64,000 nucleotides of DNA from Rhizorhabdus wittichii RW1 (lineage in GTDB: Bacteria; Pseudomonadota; Alphaproteobacteria; Sphingomonadales; Sphingomonadaceae): the NCBI GenBank assembly GCA_000016765.1, contig CP000699.1:1054001-1118000 (forward strand), written 5' to 3'. Shown piece after piece: positions 33,119 through 42,403 of this stretch. How positions within the stretch are numbered: the first letter of the stretch is position 1; every line of letters starts with the position of its first letter. The notes beneath the pieces are model-generated. The model was not told the origin of the DNA. It saw only the letters and a list, made by a program, of their open reading frames with translations, and did no database searches. The translations under genes and the position numbers were made by a program.

Positions 33119-34375
33119 CTACTCGGCGCTTTCCACCAGCCCCTCGACCGCCGTCATATGCGCCTCGATCGGCTCGGCCGCCGCAGGCGGCCCGCCCAGG
33201 CTCGTCTCGACCCGCGCGCTCGCTTCCAGGGTACGGTGCACCGGGCAGCGGTCGGCGATCTCCAGCAGCCGCGCCCGCCGCTCCGCGTCGACCTCGCCGC
33301 CGAACGCGATCCGCCGCGTGAACAGGTCGGCCGGCGCCTCGCCCTTGCGCTTGGCGTGGCCGACGGCGGTGCGGATGCGGCCGATCTCCCAGCCCTTCTG
33401 GTCGGCATACATGCGCAGCGTCATCGTCGTGCACGCGGCGAGCCCTGCCGACAGCAGGTCATAGGGCGTCGGCCCCGACCCCAGCCCGCCGACCGCGGCC
33501 GGCTCGTCGGCGAGGAAGCGGATGCCGCCCGCCTGGATCGCGACCTGGAAGCGGCCGGCGCCGGTCTCCTCCGCGACGACGTCGGCCTCCCCCTCGTCGC
33601 GGGTCGGGTCGGGTCGCGGCAGATAGGGCGCGGCCCAGGCGGCGACCAGCGCCGCGACCTGCTCGGCCTGTCCCGCCCCGGTCAGCAGGTGATCGGCCTT
33701 GTCGAGCGAGACGAAGCTCTTGGGGTGGCGCGCGGCGAGGAAGATGCGGGTCGCGTTCTCGATATCGACCACCTCGTCGAACGGCGCGTGGAGGATCATC
33801 AGCGGCCGGTGCAGCGCCTCGATCCGGGCGCCCTGGTCGTGGCGACGCAGGTCGTCGACGAAGGCCTTGCCGATGCGGAAGGTCCGGCCGGCCAGCACGA
33901 CCTCCGCCGCGCCCTCCCGCTCGATCGTCTCGACCGCCGCCGCGTCGAAATGGCGCAGGACGTGCGCGACGTCGAACGGCGCGGCGATCGTCGCCACCGC
34001 CTTGATCGACGGCATGTCCCCGGCGGCGGCGAGCGCGGCGGCCCCGCCGAAGCTGTGGCCGACGAGCAGCGACGGCGCATGGCCCGCCGCCGCCATCGCC
34101 TCGGCGGCGGCGATCAGGTCGCGGCGGTCGGCGGCGAAGCTGCTCTCCGCCAGCGATCCCTCGCTGCCGCCGATCCCGGCGAAGTCGAAGCGCAGCGTGC
34201 CGATCCCCTGCGCGGCGAGCGCCCGCGCGATCCGCACCGCCACCCGCTGGTCCTTCCCGCAGGTGAAGCAATGGGCGAAGATCGCCCAGCCCCGCGCGGT
34301 CCCCTCGGGCCGTTCGAGCCGGCCGGCCAGGCGATGGTCGCCGCCACCGGCAAAGTCGAAGGTCTCGGTCGGCAC
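33119..34375 (-). CDS. fusion of an alpha/beta hydrolase and an OsmC-like domain
   Basis: A 418-residue two-domain protein. Residues about 1-255 form an alpha/beta hydrolase (FAHCFTCGKDQRVAVRIARAL, nucleophile GHSFGG, HAPFDEVVDIEN, DKADHLL). Residues about 270-410 are an OsmC-like domain (GLGSGPTPYDLLSAGLAACTTMTLRMYADQKGW, DRCPVHRTLEA), with the two cysteines expected of organic hydroperoxide reductases. Such bifunctional proteins occur in several proteobacteria and the function is unproven. It follows an AraC gene co-directionally, 73 bases apart. Confidence 0.9.
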   Translation of the reverse strand: MPTETFDFAGGGDHRLAGRLERPEGTARGWAIFAHCFTCGKDQRVAVRIARALAAQGIGTLRFDFAGIGGSEGSLAESSFAADRRDLIAAAEAMAAAGHAPSLLVGHSFGGAAALAAAGDMPSIKAVATIAAPFDVAHVLRHFDAAAVETIEREGAAEVVLAGRTFRIGKAFVDDLRRHDQGARIEALHRPLMILHAPFDEVVDIENATRIFLAARHPKSFVSLDKADHLLTGAGQAEQVAALVAAWAAPYLPRPDPTRDEGEADVVAEETGAGRFQVAIQAGGIRFLADEPAAVGGLGSGPTPYDLLSAGLAACTTMTLRMYADQKGWEIGRIRTAVGHAKRKGEAPADLFTRRIAFGGEVDAERRARLLEIADRCPVHRTLEASARVETSLGGPPAAAEPIEAHMTAVEGLVESAE

Positions 34376-34448
34376 GGCGGGTCTCCATCGGAACAGGGGG
34401 GATGCCCCTGGATAGCCGATTCGTCCGCCGGCGTAACCGGGGCAGCCC

Positions 34449-35459
34449 TCAGTTGAGCTTGCGCAGCGTCTCCGAGGGGAGTTCCCCGAACAGCCGCCGA
34501 TAATGGGCCGCGAAGCGCCCGAACTGGTAGAAGCCCCAGCGGCAGGCGATCTCCGTCACCGATTCCCCCGGCAGCGCGTTGCGCAGGTCGTCGCGCGCGC
34601 GTTCGAGGCGGACCGACTTGAGGAAGACCATCGGCGAAGTGCCCCGGAAACGGCGGAAACCGTCGAACAGCGCCCGCGCGCTGACGCCGCTCACCTCGAC
34701 GAGCTGCTCCAGCGTGATCGGACGATCGGCATGGGCGATGATATATTGCTCGACCTTGCGGACATGCTGCGGCGCGATCTTGCACCGCTGCGGCCGGAGC
34801 TGGTCCGAATAGTTGCTGGGGTGGCTTTCGAGCAGCTTGAGGATCAGCAGCGTCTCGAGGCTGTCGATCACCGCCTGCCCCTGCGCCTCGGCCGAAACCT
34901 CCAGGCAGAGGAGCGATGCGTAATGCCACCAGCCGGCGCCCTCCGCGCCGGTCGGCATCTCGGCGGCGAAGCGCAGCTTCCGGCTGAGCGGGCGGCCCAT
35001 CATCATCGTCGCATGATGGTCGAGCACCGCATTGCTGATCTGCACGACGCGCTGAACGCAATCCTCCGACCAGCGCATCCGGCGCAACTCGCCCGTGTCG
35101 ACCACCGAGGCGCGCCGCGCATGGCTGTCGATCGTCTCCGCCGCCGTGCCGATCTCCGCCGCGCCGGCGGTCGGGTGCATGAGGAGCAGCATGTCCTGGT
35201 CCTCGATCCGCTCGATCGCCACCTCGGCCCCATAGGCCATCGCCCCGATGCCGAGCTTGGCGAGCCGCCGATGGTTGAGCCAGGCATCGAGCGCGTCGCC
35301 CCGCCGGGCCACGGCCAGGTCGTGCGGGCAATAGGTCTGCGCGATATGCTCGCGCACCTCGAAGATGTCCTCGGACGCGAACGCCGCGAAGCCGGCCATC
35401 ATCTCGCGAGGCCCCCGTGCCGCACCGGCGGGAATGTCGAGAGCGGGATCGCCGGCCAC
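34449..35459 (-). CDS. AraC family regulator (PF14525-type sensor domain)
   Basis: AraC regulator with sensor domain (YCPHDLAVARRG, MLLLMHPTAGAAEI) and C-terminal double helix-turn-helix (ITLEQLVEVSGVSARALFDGFRRF, TEIACRWGFYQFGRFAAHYRRLFGELPSETLRKLN). Of several possible starts, GTG 35459 has a near-perfect AGGAGG four bases upstream, while the ATG at 35501 has none; I use the GTG (336 aa). Related in layout to the AraC protein at 24949. Targets are probably the adjacent receptor or hydrolase-OsmC gene. Confidence 0.85.
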   Translation of the reverse strand: MAGDPALDIPAGAARGPREMMAGFAAFASEDIFEVREHIAQTYCPHDLAVARRGDALDAWLNHRRLAKLGIGAMAYGAEVAIERIEDQDMLLLMHPTAGAAEIGTAAETIDSHARRASVVDTGELRRMRWSEDCVQRVVQISNAVLDHHATMMMGRPLSRKLRFAAEMPTGAEGAGWWHYASLLCLEVSAEAQGQAVIDSLETLLILKLLESHPSNYSDQLRPQRCKIAPQHVRKVEQYIIAHADRPITLEQLVEVSGVSARALFDGFRRFRGTSPMVFLKSVRLERARDDLRNALPGESVTEIACRWGFYQFGRFAAHYRRLFGELPSETLRKLN

Positions 35460-35591
35460 CGTTCCTCCTGATCCTTCGGAGCCGGATGATCCGTCCGGCA
35501 TTCCGGAGAGTCAATCGTCCGCCGGTCGCGGGCGCGCCGCCGCCGCGCTATGCTGCGCGGAAGGGACATCGCCCGCACTGTCCTGCCATCG

Positions 35592-38015
35592 TCACAGCGC
35601 CCAGCGGACGCCCGCCGACCATTCGCGCGGCCGGGCGTACATATGCTCGTAAAGCCCGAAGGACGATCCGTAGACGCCGGTCTGCAGATAGGTCTTGCTG
35701 GTCAGGTTGTTGACCGCCGCGAACAGCGAGATCGCATCGCCGGGCAGGTTGTAGGTCAGGTTGGCGTTGAACAGGCTGTAGCCCGGCTGATAGAGTTGGG
35801 GCGAGTTGAGCGCGTCCATGAAGGCGCCCGACCGGTAGGACCAGTCGATCCGGCCGACGACGTTGCCGCCATTGGCCAGGCCGATGCGCTTGGACAGCGA
35901 TCCGCTGAGCGTCCATTTCGACACCCGCTCGAACTTCGACGCGCGGGTGATCTCGGTCGCGGCGGGATCGACCTTGGTGAACTTCGGATCGAGATAGCCG
36001 AGGCTGGCTTCGAGGAACCAGCCGTCGCCCGCCGAGAAGCGCCCTTCCAGCTCGGCGCCCCGGATCTCCGCCGACGCGGCATTCTTCGTCACCGGCGCGA
36101 TCCCGGTGAAGACCTGCACCTGCAGATCGTCATAGCGGGTCAGGAAGATCGCGCCGTTGAGCGTCAGCCGCCGGTCGAACAGGCGCGACTTGAAGCCGAG
36201 CTCATAGGCTTCCGCCTTTTCGGCGCCGAATTCGGGCACCGTCGCCTGCGCGGGAAAGACCCGCTGCACGAAGCCGCCGCTCTTGAACCCCTTGGAGAAG
36301 GACGCATAGGCGAGGATGTCGTCGGCCGCCTTCCAGGCGAGGTTGACGCTGGGCGTGACCGCCTCCTCGACGCGCTTCACCGTGGCGAAGGGCAGCACCC
36401 GGGTCTGCGGCGTGTTGGGGCTGGCCGCGATCAGCGCCCCGCCGGTCTTGTCGACCAATATCTCCTGGTCGGGCAGGAAGGACTTGCGATCCCGGGTGTA
36501 GCGCAGGCCGACCGTCAGGTCGACGACCGAGAGCGGCGACCAGGTCGTCTGGCCGAAGGCGGCATAGCTTTCGGTGTCGAAGCGGCCGCCCGAGCGGAAC
36601 ATCACCGGCGTGAAGTCCAGCGTGTTGATGTTGTTGCCCTTCTCCCGGAAATAATAGGCGCCGAGGACATATTTGAGCGACCGGTCCGCCGTCGCGCCGA
36701 GCAGTTGCACTTCCTGGCTGAACTGCTTCTGCTTCAGCACGTCGGCGAAATGCAGGATGGTGAAGGGCGAATGATCGCCGTCGCGGGCATATGTCCCGTC
36801 GACCTCGCGATAGGCGGTGATCGACTTGAGCTGGACCGGCCCCACGTCCCAGTCGACGATCGCCTGGGTGCCCCAGAGGTCGTTCCTGGAATATTGCGCG
36901 CCGGTTCCCGCATCGGCTTTCCGCCCGACGACGAAGCGGTCGCCGAAGCAGGCGGCGGCGCTGCCCTGCGGGCTGTAGGGCGCGAAGCCCAGGCAGGGCT
37001 GGCCGCCCAGCAGCGTGGCGAAATAATTGTGGAGCAAGGTGAAATTGTCGGTCGGAGCATCGAACGGCGGGTTCAGCACATAGGCGCCGGGCGTCGCCGG
37101 GCTGCCCGGCGGGAGCATCGGCAATTGGTCCGGATTGAAGATCGCCGAGCCATAGTTGACCCCGGCAAGGACCAGGGCCGGCCCGTTCGACCGGTCGCGC
37201 GTCCCCTCCACCGCCAGGTTGATCTCCAGCCCGTCGCCCGCCAGCCAGCGCAGGTCGAGCCGCCCGGTCAGCGTGTCGACATTGCCGAGCTTGCGGCCGT
37301 CGGACAGGTGGCGGACATAGCCGTCGCGGTTGAACGAGGCGACCGAGAGCTTGGTGAACAGCGTCTCGGTGAGCGGCAGGTTGCCCACCGCCTTCACGTC
37401 GATCCGGCTGTAGCGGCCGGTGGTGAGCTGGACATTGGCATAGGGCTGGTCGCCCGGCTTGCGGGTGGTGATGCTGATCGCGCCGCCGATCGTGTTGCGG
37501 CCGAACAGCGTCCCCTGCGGCCCGCGCAATATCTCCACCCGGTCGATGTCGACCAGGTCGAGCAGCGCCCCCACCGACCGGGCGACATAGACGCCGTCGA
37601 CATAGACGCCGACGCCGGGCTCGGTGGTCGGCAGGAACTCCTTCTGGCCGATGCCGCGGATATAGATGGCGGCGGACGATCCCGCCCCGCCGAAGCTGGG
37701 GTTGTTCTGGAAGGTCATGTTGGGGGTGAAGCCGGCGAGGCCGTCGATCTTCTGGATTCCCCGCGCCTCGATCGATTCCGCCGAGAAGGCGGAGATGGCG
37801 AGCGGAACGCTCTGCGCCGTCTCGCTCCGCCGCCGCGCGGTCACGACGATGTCGTTCATCAGCGGATCGGCGCCCGCGCTCCCCTCGGATGCCCCGTCGC
37901 CGGGCTGGGTGGCCTGCGTCTGCATCTGCGCCTGCACCGTCGCGGGCAAGGCGATCGAGGCGCACAAGGTGGCGATGATCGCCATGCGCCGCGCGGTTCC
38001 GTTCGAATTCGTCAT
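35592..38015 (-). CDS. TonB-dependent outer-membrane receptor
   Basis: An 807-residue receptor with signal peptide (MAIIATLCASIALPATVQAQ), TonB-box-like NDIVVTARRRSET, plug (IYIRGIGQKEFLPTTEPGVGVYVDG, LRGPQGTLFGRNTIGGAI) and barrel. The last residues, GVRWAL, end in Leu rather than the usual terminal Phe. GGAGGGG lies eight bases before the ATG. It is close in style to the receptors at 18465 and 44716. The transported compound is unknown; an AraC gene follows on the same strand. Confidence 0.92.
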   Translation of the reverse strand: MTNSNGTARRMAIIATLCASIALPATVQAQMQTQATQPGDGASEGSAGADPLMNDIVVTARRRSETAQSVPLAISAFSAESIEARGIQKIDGLAGFTPNMTFQNNPSFGGAGSSAAIYIRGIGQKEFLPTTEPGVGVYVDGVYVARSVGALLDLVDIDRVEILRGPQGTLFGRNTIGGAISITTRKPGDQPYANVQLTTGRYSRIDVKAVGNLPLTETLFTKLSVASFNRDGYVRHLSDGRKLGNVDTLTGRLDLRWLAGDGLEINLAVEGTRDRSNGPALVLAGVNYGSAIFNPDQLPMLPPGSPATPGAYVLNPPFDAPTDNFTLLHNYFATLLGGQPCLGFAPYSPQGSAAACFGDRFVVGRKADAGTGAQYSRNDLWGTQAIVDWDVGPVQLKSITAYREVDGTYARDGDHSPFTILHFADVLKQKQFSQEVQLLGATADRSLKYVLGAYYFREKGNNINTLDFTPVMFRSGGRFDTESYAAFGQTTWSPLSVVDLTVGLRYTRDRKSFLPDQEILVDKTGGALIAASPNTPQTRVLPFATVKRVEEAVTPSVNLAWKAADDILAYASFSKGFKSGGFVQRVFPAQATVPEFGAEKAEAYELGFKSRLFDRRLTLNGAIFLTRYDDLQVQVFTGIAPVTKNAASAEIRGAELEGRFSAGDGWFLEASLGYLDPKFTKVDPAATEITRASKFERVSKWTLSGSLSKRIGLANGGNVVGRIDWSYRSGAFMDALNSPQLYQPGYSLFNANLTYNLPGDAISLFAAVNNLTSKTYLQTGVYGSSFGLYEHMYARPREWSAGVRWAL

Positions 38016-38170
38016 GCGGTCCCCTCCGTCCTGAGCGGCCGGCGGGCTCTACCCGTCCGGCCTGTCGGAGGCGCATCACGTCACGGCTCAGCGATCGCTG
38101 ATATTCACATGCTGCATCGACTGTGTCGTTCCTGCCGAATTGCGACGGTCTCGCCGCTTCCGGCGCCTGC

Positions 38171-38554
38171 TCAGGCCACGCTGGTGTCGATGGCGATGCC
38201 CGATTTCAGCGTCAGCGTGACCGGGGTCCGCTCGGCGATGTCGGCGAGACGGACGGCCTGTTCGCCATCGAGTCCCCTGGGCGCGATCGTCCGGACGATG
38301 CGGCGGTCCTCGGCCCCGCCGGTCAGGCGCAGCGACACGTCGAGCGATTCGAGCGGCCATTGCTTGCGGTCGGCATACATGCGCAGCGTGATCGCGGTGC
38401 AGGCGCCCAGGCTGGCGAGCAGCAGGTCGTAGGGCGCCGGCCCGGCATTGGCGCCGCCCAGCTTCTCGGGCTCGTCGGCGGTGATCGCATGGCCGCTCGC
38501 GTCGATCTGGACGGCGTAGCGGTCGCGGCCGATGGTGGCGGTGGCGTGGGTCAT
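38171..38554 (-). CDS. OsmC family protein
   Basis: A single-domain OsmC-like protein of 127 aa (GGANAGPAPYDLLLASLGACTAITLRMYADRKQW). It is strongly similar to the C-terminal half of the hydrolase-OsmC fusion at 33119-34375. The conserved first Cys is present (GACTA), but the second segment reads AERTPVTLTL where organic hydroperoxide reductases have a second Cys (the fusion has DRCPVH). It is therefore probably not a typical two-cysteine peroxidase. Confidence 0.85.
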   Translation of the reverse strand: MTHATATIGRDRYAVQIDASGHAITADEPEKLGGANAGPAPYDLLLASLGACTAITLRMYADRKQWPLESLDVSLRLTGGAEDRRIVRTIAPRGLDGEQAVRLADIAERTPVTLTLKSGIAIDTSVA

Positions 38555-38610
38555 GGCGGGACGATCCTCCGGGCTTCAGGCGACGCCCGACGATCTCACG
38601 GACCCCGCCG

Positions 38611-39861
38611 TCAGGAAAGCCCCCGGCGGAAACAGCTCACATGATGCGCGCTCAGGTCGAGGTCGAGATCGAAGCCGTCGGAGACGAACTTGCGGATCAG
38701 GTCGGAAATGGCCCGCCGCCCGGCCGCCCAATAATGGGTTTCGATGACGATCGTGTCGATCGCGCTCAGGTCCGCCTCCAGCAGCAGGTCGGCCTCGCCG
38801 CCTTCGATGTCGCAGACCAGGACATTGGCGCGATGCGCCTCGATCGCATCCTCGAGGCTGGCGGTCGGGATGTCGACGACCTCGACGATGTCCGGGTCGC
38901 CGATCGTGGCGCCCAGCCGGGACGCCCAGAAATCCCGCGACAGGGCGAAGGGCATGGTCGGCGGCACCTCCGCCATCTTCGCCCGCGCCTGCAACACGGC
39001 ATTGGTGGAGCGGATCGCGCCGAAGCCGTTGGCGGCGAAGTTCCGGCGGGCATCCTCCAGGATATAGGGATTGGCTTCGTAGGTGGCGACGCTCTCCGGA
39101 CCGACGATCGACGCGGCGGTCATCGACAGGACGCCCACCGCGGTCCCGATCTCCAGCACGCGATCCTGCGAGCGGAGCGCGGCGTAGAGGATGCTGCGCT
39201 CCGGCCCCTCATAGCCGCCATCCTCCAGCGACCGGATGATCGGCGGGCTGTAGCGCTCCTCGTCGGCGAATATCTGAAGATTGCCGATCTTCAGCATCCT
39301 TCCGGTGCGCCCGGCCACGACGGCGTCGCGCTCGGCGGCAAGCCGGGCGACGAACGCAGCCAGGGCGTCGGCGTCCTTCTCGTCGGGAAGATGCCCGAAG
39401 ACCTGGACCGCGCGCAGGTGCAGCGGCGCGAAACCGTCCAGCCGCACCCGGACATAGCGGGCCAGATTGGGGCGATCGATCGCGATCGCCGCGCCCTCGT
39501 CGCCGGCCCCCAGCACCGGCTGGCCGTCATGGCGGTGGATCGCCGTCCAGTTCGCCTGGTCGACCGAGCCGAGGATGGTAAAGCGGGAAAGGCGCTCGGC
39601 ATGGCTGCGCCGGTTGAACAGCCGAACCATGTCGATCCGGTAGGCCGCGCCGAGATCGACCTGCCACCAGGGGAACAGCTCCTCGGCGGTGTGGTTGGCA
39701 TATTCGCGATCGGTCCGGTCGATGATGCCCTCGACGACGAAGGCGGCATCCTCGCGGGTCGATCCGGCCGCCGACCAATGGCAGGCCGAACTCTGCTCGG
39801 CGGGGCGGCCCAGGGCCAGGTCGTGGTCATGGGTCAAGAGCGTCACCTGTCGTTCCATCAT
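38611..39861 (-). CDS. fusion of a discoidin (F5/8 type C)-like domain and an FkbM-type methyltransferase
   Basis: A 416-residue protein. Residues about 15-150 form a beta-sandwich of the discoidin type (LGRPAEQSSACHWS, WWQVDLGAAYRIDMVRLFNR, FTILGSVDQANWTAIHRHD, ARYVRVRLDGFAPLHLRAVQVFG). Residues about 225-410 form a SAM-dependent FkbM-like methyltransferase (VLEIGTAVGVLSMTAASIVG, YEANPYILEDARRNFAANGF, VLVCDIEGGEADLLLEADL). No signal peptide is present, so a carbohydrate-binding discoidin domain would act in the cytoplasm, perhaps on a glycan or nucleotide-sugar substrate. Single-copy, not in an obvious operon. Confidence 0.82.
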   Translation of the reverse strand: MMERQVTLLTHDHDLALGRPAEQSSACHWSAAGSTREDAAFVVEGIIDRTDREYANHTAEELFPWWQVDLGAAYRIDMVRLFNRRSHAERLSRFTILGSVDQANWTAIHRHDGQPVLGAGDEGAAIAIDRPNLARYVRVRLDGFAPLHLRAVQVFGHLPDEKDADALAAFVARLAAERDAVVAGRTGRMLKIGNLQIFADEERYSPPIIRSLEDGGYEGPERSILYAALRSQDRVLEIGTAVGVLSMTAASIVGPESVATYEANPYILEDARRNFAANGFGAIRSTNAVLQARAKMAEVPPTMPFALSRDFWASRLGATIGDPDIVEVVDIPTASLEDAIEAHRANVLVCDIEGGEADLLLEADLSAIDTIVIETHYWAAGRRAISDLIRKFVSDGFDLDLDLSAHHVSCFRRGLS

Positions 39862-39968
39862 CGGGGGTTCGGCCTAGTAGAGCCATTTCGGGGCGGATGG
39901 AAACATCCGGCGGTCGGGAAGTCGCGGCAAAACAACAATCTAACCGAGGGAGCCGCTTCGAGCACCCT

Positions 39969-40607
39969 TCAGCCGGCGGTCACCGACGCCACGCCAGCGC
40001 ATTTCTCGCTGGTCTGCTTCGCCCCGCCGCCGAGCAGGGCGATAGCGAGGAAGCCCGCGACGACAAGGACCGCGAAGGCGGCGGTCACCTTGCCGAGATG
40101 CCTGTCGATCATCGCCTTGATCGGCGCGCCGAACAGGCGGAACAGGACGCCGACGATCATGAAGCTGATCGACCGCGAGATGATCGACGCGCCGATGAAC
40201 ACCAGCAGGTTCATGCCGATGAAGCCCGCCGTGATCGTCAGCAGCTTGAACGGGATCGGCGTCGCGCCCTTCACGACGATGATCTCCGCGCCATAGTCGC
40301 GCAGATAGCAGGCCGCCTTGGGGAAGCTCTCCGCCAGGCCCAGCGCGCGCAACAGCGCCTCGCCGAACGCCTCATAGGCGAAATGGCCGATCGCATAGCC
40401 GAGCAGGCCGCCCGCCACCGATGCGAGCGTCGCGACGGCGGCGAAGCGGATCGCCTTCTTCGGCTCGGCCAGGCACATCAGCCCCAGCAGCGGATGCGGC
40501 GGCACCGGGAAGAAGCTCGCCTCCATGAAGGCGAAGGCGGCCAGCCACCATTCGGCATGGCGGTGCGCCGCCTTGGCCATCGTCCAGTCGTACAGGCGGC
40601 GCAGCAT
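39969..40607 (-). CDS. YqaA/DedA-type inner membrane protein
   Basis: A 212-residue integral membrane protein with about five hydrophobic segments. The segment FMEASFFPVPPHPLLGLMCLAEPKKAIRFA and the later GATPIPFKLLTITAGFIGMN are typical of the YqaA branch of the DedA/SNARE-associated family, thought to be involved in lipid or small-molecule transport. Function here is unknown. It ends 107 bases from the discoidin-FkbM gene; no regulatory sign. Confidence 0.88.
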   Translation of the reverse strand: MLRRLYDWTMAKAAHRHAEWWLAAFAFMEASFFPVPPHPLLGLMCLAEPKKAIRFAAVATLASVAGGLLGYAIGHFAYEAFGEALLRALGLAESFPKAACYLRDYGAEIIVVKGATPIPFKLLTITAGFIGMNLLVFIGASIISRSISFMIVGVLFRLFGAPIKAMIDRHLGKVTAAFAVLVVAGFLAIALLGGGAKQTSEKCAGVASVTAG

Positions 40608-40684
40608 GGGGTCCCCTCGGCAAGATCGCGTCCCGATTAGAGGCCATGTGGGCCGATCGCAATCGCCTCCGTCGGCCGTCGTGC

Positions 40685-41158
40685 TCAGACCGCGGTCAAT
40701 GGCAGCTCGGTGGTCGACTTGATCTCCGACAGCGCGACGATCGAATTGATCTCCTGTACCCCCGGCACCCGCGACAGCTTGTCGAAGAAGAAACGCTCAT
40801 AGGCGTCGATGTCGGCGGCGACGATGCGCAGCAGGAAGTCCGTCGGCCCCATGGTGACGTAGCAGTCGAGCACCTCGGCAAAGCCCCGGATCGCGTCGCT
40901 GAACTCCTCCAGATGCGACCGGCCATGGGCGTTGAGCTTGACCTGCGCGAACACCTGCGTGTTCAGCCCGATCTTGCGCCGGTCGACCAGCGCGACCTGC
41001 GCCTTGATATAGCCTTCCTCGCGGAGCCGCTGGATGCGCCGCCAGCAGGGCGACGGCGACAGGCCGACCGCCTCGGAGATCTCGGCGGTCGACTGGTCGG
41101 CATTCTCCTGGAGCAGCGCCAATATCTTGCGATCGAACGCATCGAGTTCCGCCGCCAT
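40685..41158 (-). CDS. Lrp/AsnC family transcriptional regulator
   Basis: A 157-residue feast/famine regulator: N-terminal helix-turn-helix (LDAFDRKILALLQENADQSTAEISEAVGLSPSPCWRRIQRLREEGYI) and C-terminal RAM ligand-binding domain (CYVTMGPTDFLLRIVAADIDAYERFFFDKLSRVPGV). Length is normal. It usually senses an amino acid; no target is obvious. Confidence 0.92.
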   Translation of the reverse strand: MAAELDAFDRKILALLQENADQSTAEISEAVGLSPSPCWRRIQRLREEGYIKAQVALVDRRKIGLNTQVFAQVKLNAHGRSHLEEFSDAIRGFAEVLDCYVTMGPTDFLLRIVAADIDAYERFFFDKLSRVPGVQEINSIVALSEIKSTTELPLTAV

Positions 41159-41252
41159 CCCTCACCCTCCGATCATGGCAAAACCATATCTCGGAAGGCG
41201 ACTTATGCGCAAGAATTTTGCCAACTAGCGCATGAAATTGGAATGTCTTCCG

Positions 41253-42215
41253 TCAGTTGTGCCGCGACCCCGCGCTGTTGCGCCATTCGCGCGGCGACAT
41301 GCCGAAGCGCGAGCGGAAGGCGCGGCTGAAATGGGCCGCATCCTTGAAGCCGACGTCGAAGCCGATCGCCGTCACCGAGACATGGGCGAGCAGCGGGTCG
41401 GAGAGGTCGGCCTTGGCCTGTTCGAGCCGGCGCGACCAGATCCAGTCGGACACCGTCGTCGACGAGGATTCGAAGATCTTGCGCAAATAGCGCTGCGAGA
41501 TGCCGTGCGCGGACGCGATCCCCTCGCAGGTCAGGCGATGGTCGCCGAGGTTGCGGTCGATGAAGGCGCAGACCCGCTGGCGGATGATCGCCTGCCCCTC
41601 GTTGGTCCGCGCCTGGCCGCCGGTCTGCTCGGCGAGCGCGGTCGCCATCAGGTCGACCGCATTGGCCTGCAACCGGCCGAGGCTGAGATCGTCGATGTCC
41701 GCGCGCTGCTCGTGGAGCTGGCGGATGAAGCTCGACGCCAGCAGCCCGACGCCGCGCTGCCCGTCGATCCGCCGCGCGGTCAGCATATGGCTGTCGATCA
41801 GCCGCCCGGTCACCGTCTCGCGCGGCAGCCGCAGCACGACCTGCGAGAAGCTGTCGTCGAAGCGCAGCTCATAGGGCCGGGTCGAATCGTAGAGCGCGAA
41901 ATCGCCGGGCGAGAGCTTCGCGACGCGGCTGTCCTGGCAGATCGCGCCGGTGCCGCGCAGTTGCAGGCTCAGCAGGAAATGGTCGCGAGTCGATCCGGCG
42001 ATGCGGCTGCGCGTGCGGCGGACCCGCTGCGCGACCGACTCCACCATCGATATCTGGATCGCGCCGAACGCGATGTTGCGCAGCTCGCCCGAGAAGCTGT
42101 CGGATTCCTGGCTCTCGCAGTCGAGCTCGACGAAGGTGTCGCACACCATGTCGCACCAATAGGGCAATCGTTCCTTCGCGCGGACCGTGTCGGTGCTCAG
42201 CAGATGTTCGGACAT
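41253..42215 (-). CDS. AraC family regulator, probably of the nitrilase-aldoxime dehydratase operon
   Basis: A 320-residue AraC/XylS protein with N-terminal sensor domain (YWCDMVCDTFVELDCES, FLLSLQLRGTGAI, LSPGDFALYDSTRPYEL) and C-terminal helix-turn-helix pair (LTCEGIASAHGISQRYLRKIFES, VTAIGFDVGFKDAAHFSRAFRSRFGMSPREWR). ATG 42215 has GGGGGA seven bases upstream; an earlier in-frame start at 42242 lacks a site. It is divergent from the nitrilase gene with a 188-base shared promoter region, similar to the use of AraC/XylS activators such as NitR for nitrilase genes. Confidence 0.87.
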   Translation of the reverse strand: MSEHLLSTDTVRAKERLPYWCDMVCDTFVELDCESQESDSFSGELRNIAFGAIQISMVESVAQRVRRTRSRIAGSTRDHFLLSLQLRGTGAICQDSRVAKLSPGDFALYDSTRPYELRFDDSFSQVVLRLPRETVTGRLIDSHMLTARRIDGQRGVGLLASSFIRQLHEQRADIDDLSLGRLQANAVDLMATALAEQTGGQARTNEGQAIIRQRVCAFIDRNLGDHRLTCEGIASAHGISQRYLRKIFESSSTTVSDWIWSRRLEQAKADLSDPLLAHVSVTAIGFDVGFKDAAHFSRAFRSRFGMSPREWRNSAGSRHN

Positions 42216-42403
42216 GGCAACGTCCCCCTGAACCCGGAGCATAGATCAGTCGAAACCCGAATGCATTGCCGATTTGCCCCCCATGCCGCTCGCGACAAAG
42301 GCCGGGGCCCGTGGAGCAAAGACGGCCGCGATCCAACCGTGGATGTTCCGGACATGGCCGGTCCGCCGATCGGCGAAAGACGTGGTTCCAGGGAGAAGAT
42401 TGC

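Noticed and set aside
35550-38432. Very long plus-strand open frame opposite the TonB receptor gene, and similar ones opposite the receptors at 18648-20972, 44602-47148 and 56206-58371
   Set aside because: Each is the antisense of a clear TonB receptor, has repetitive R/D/G/A-rich composition and no recognisable domain.
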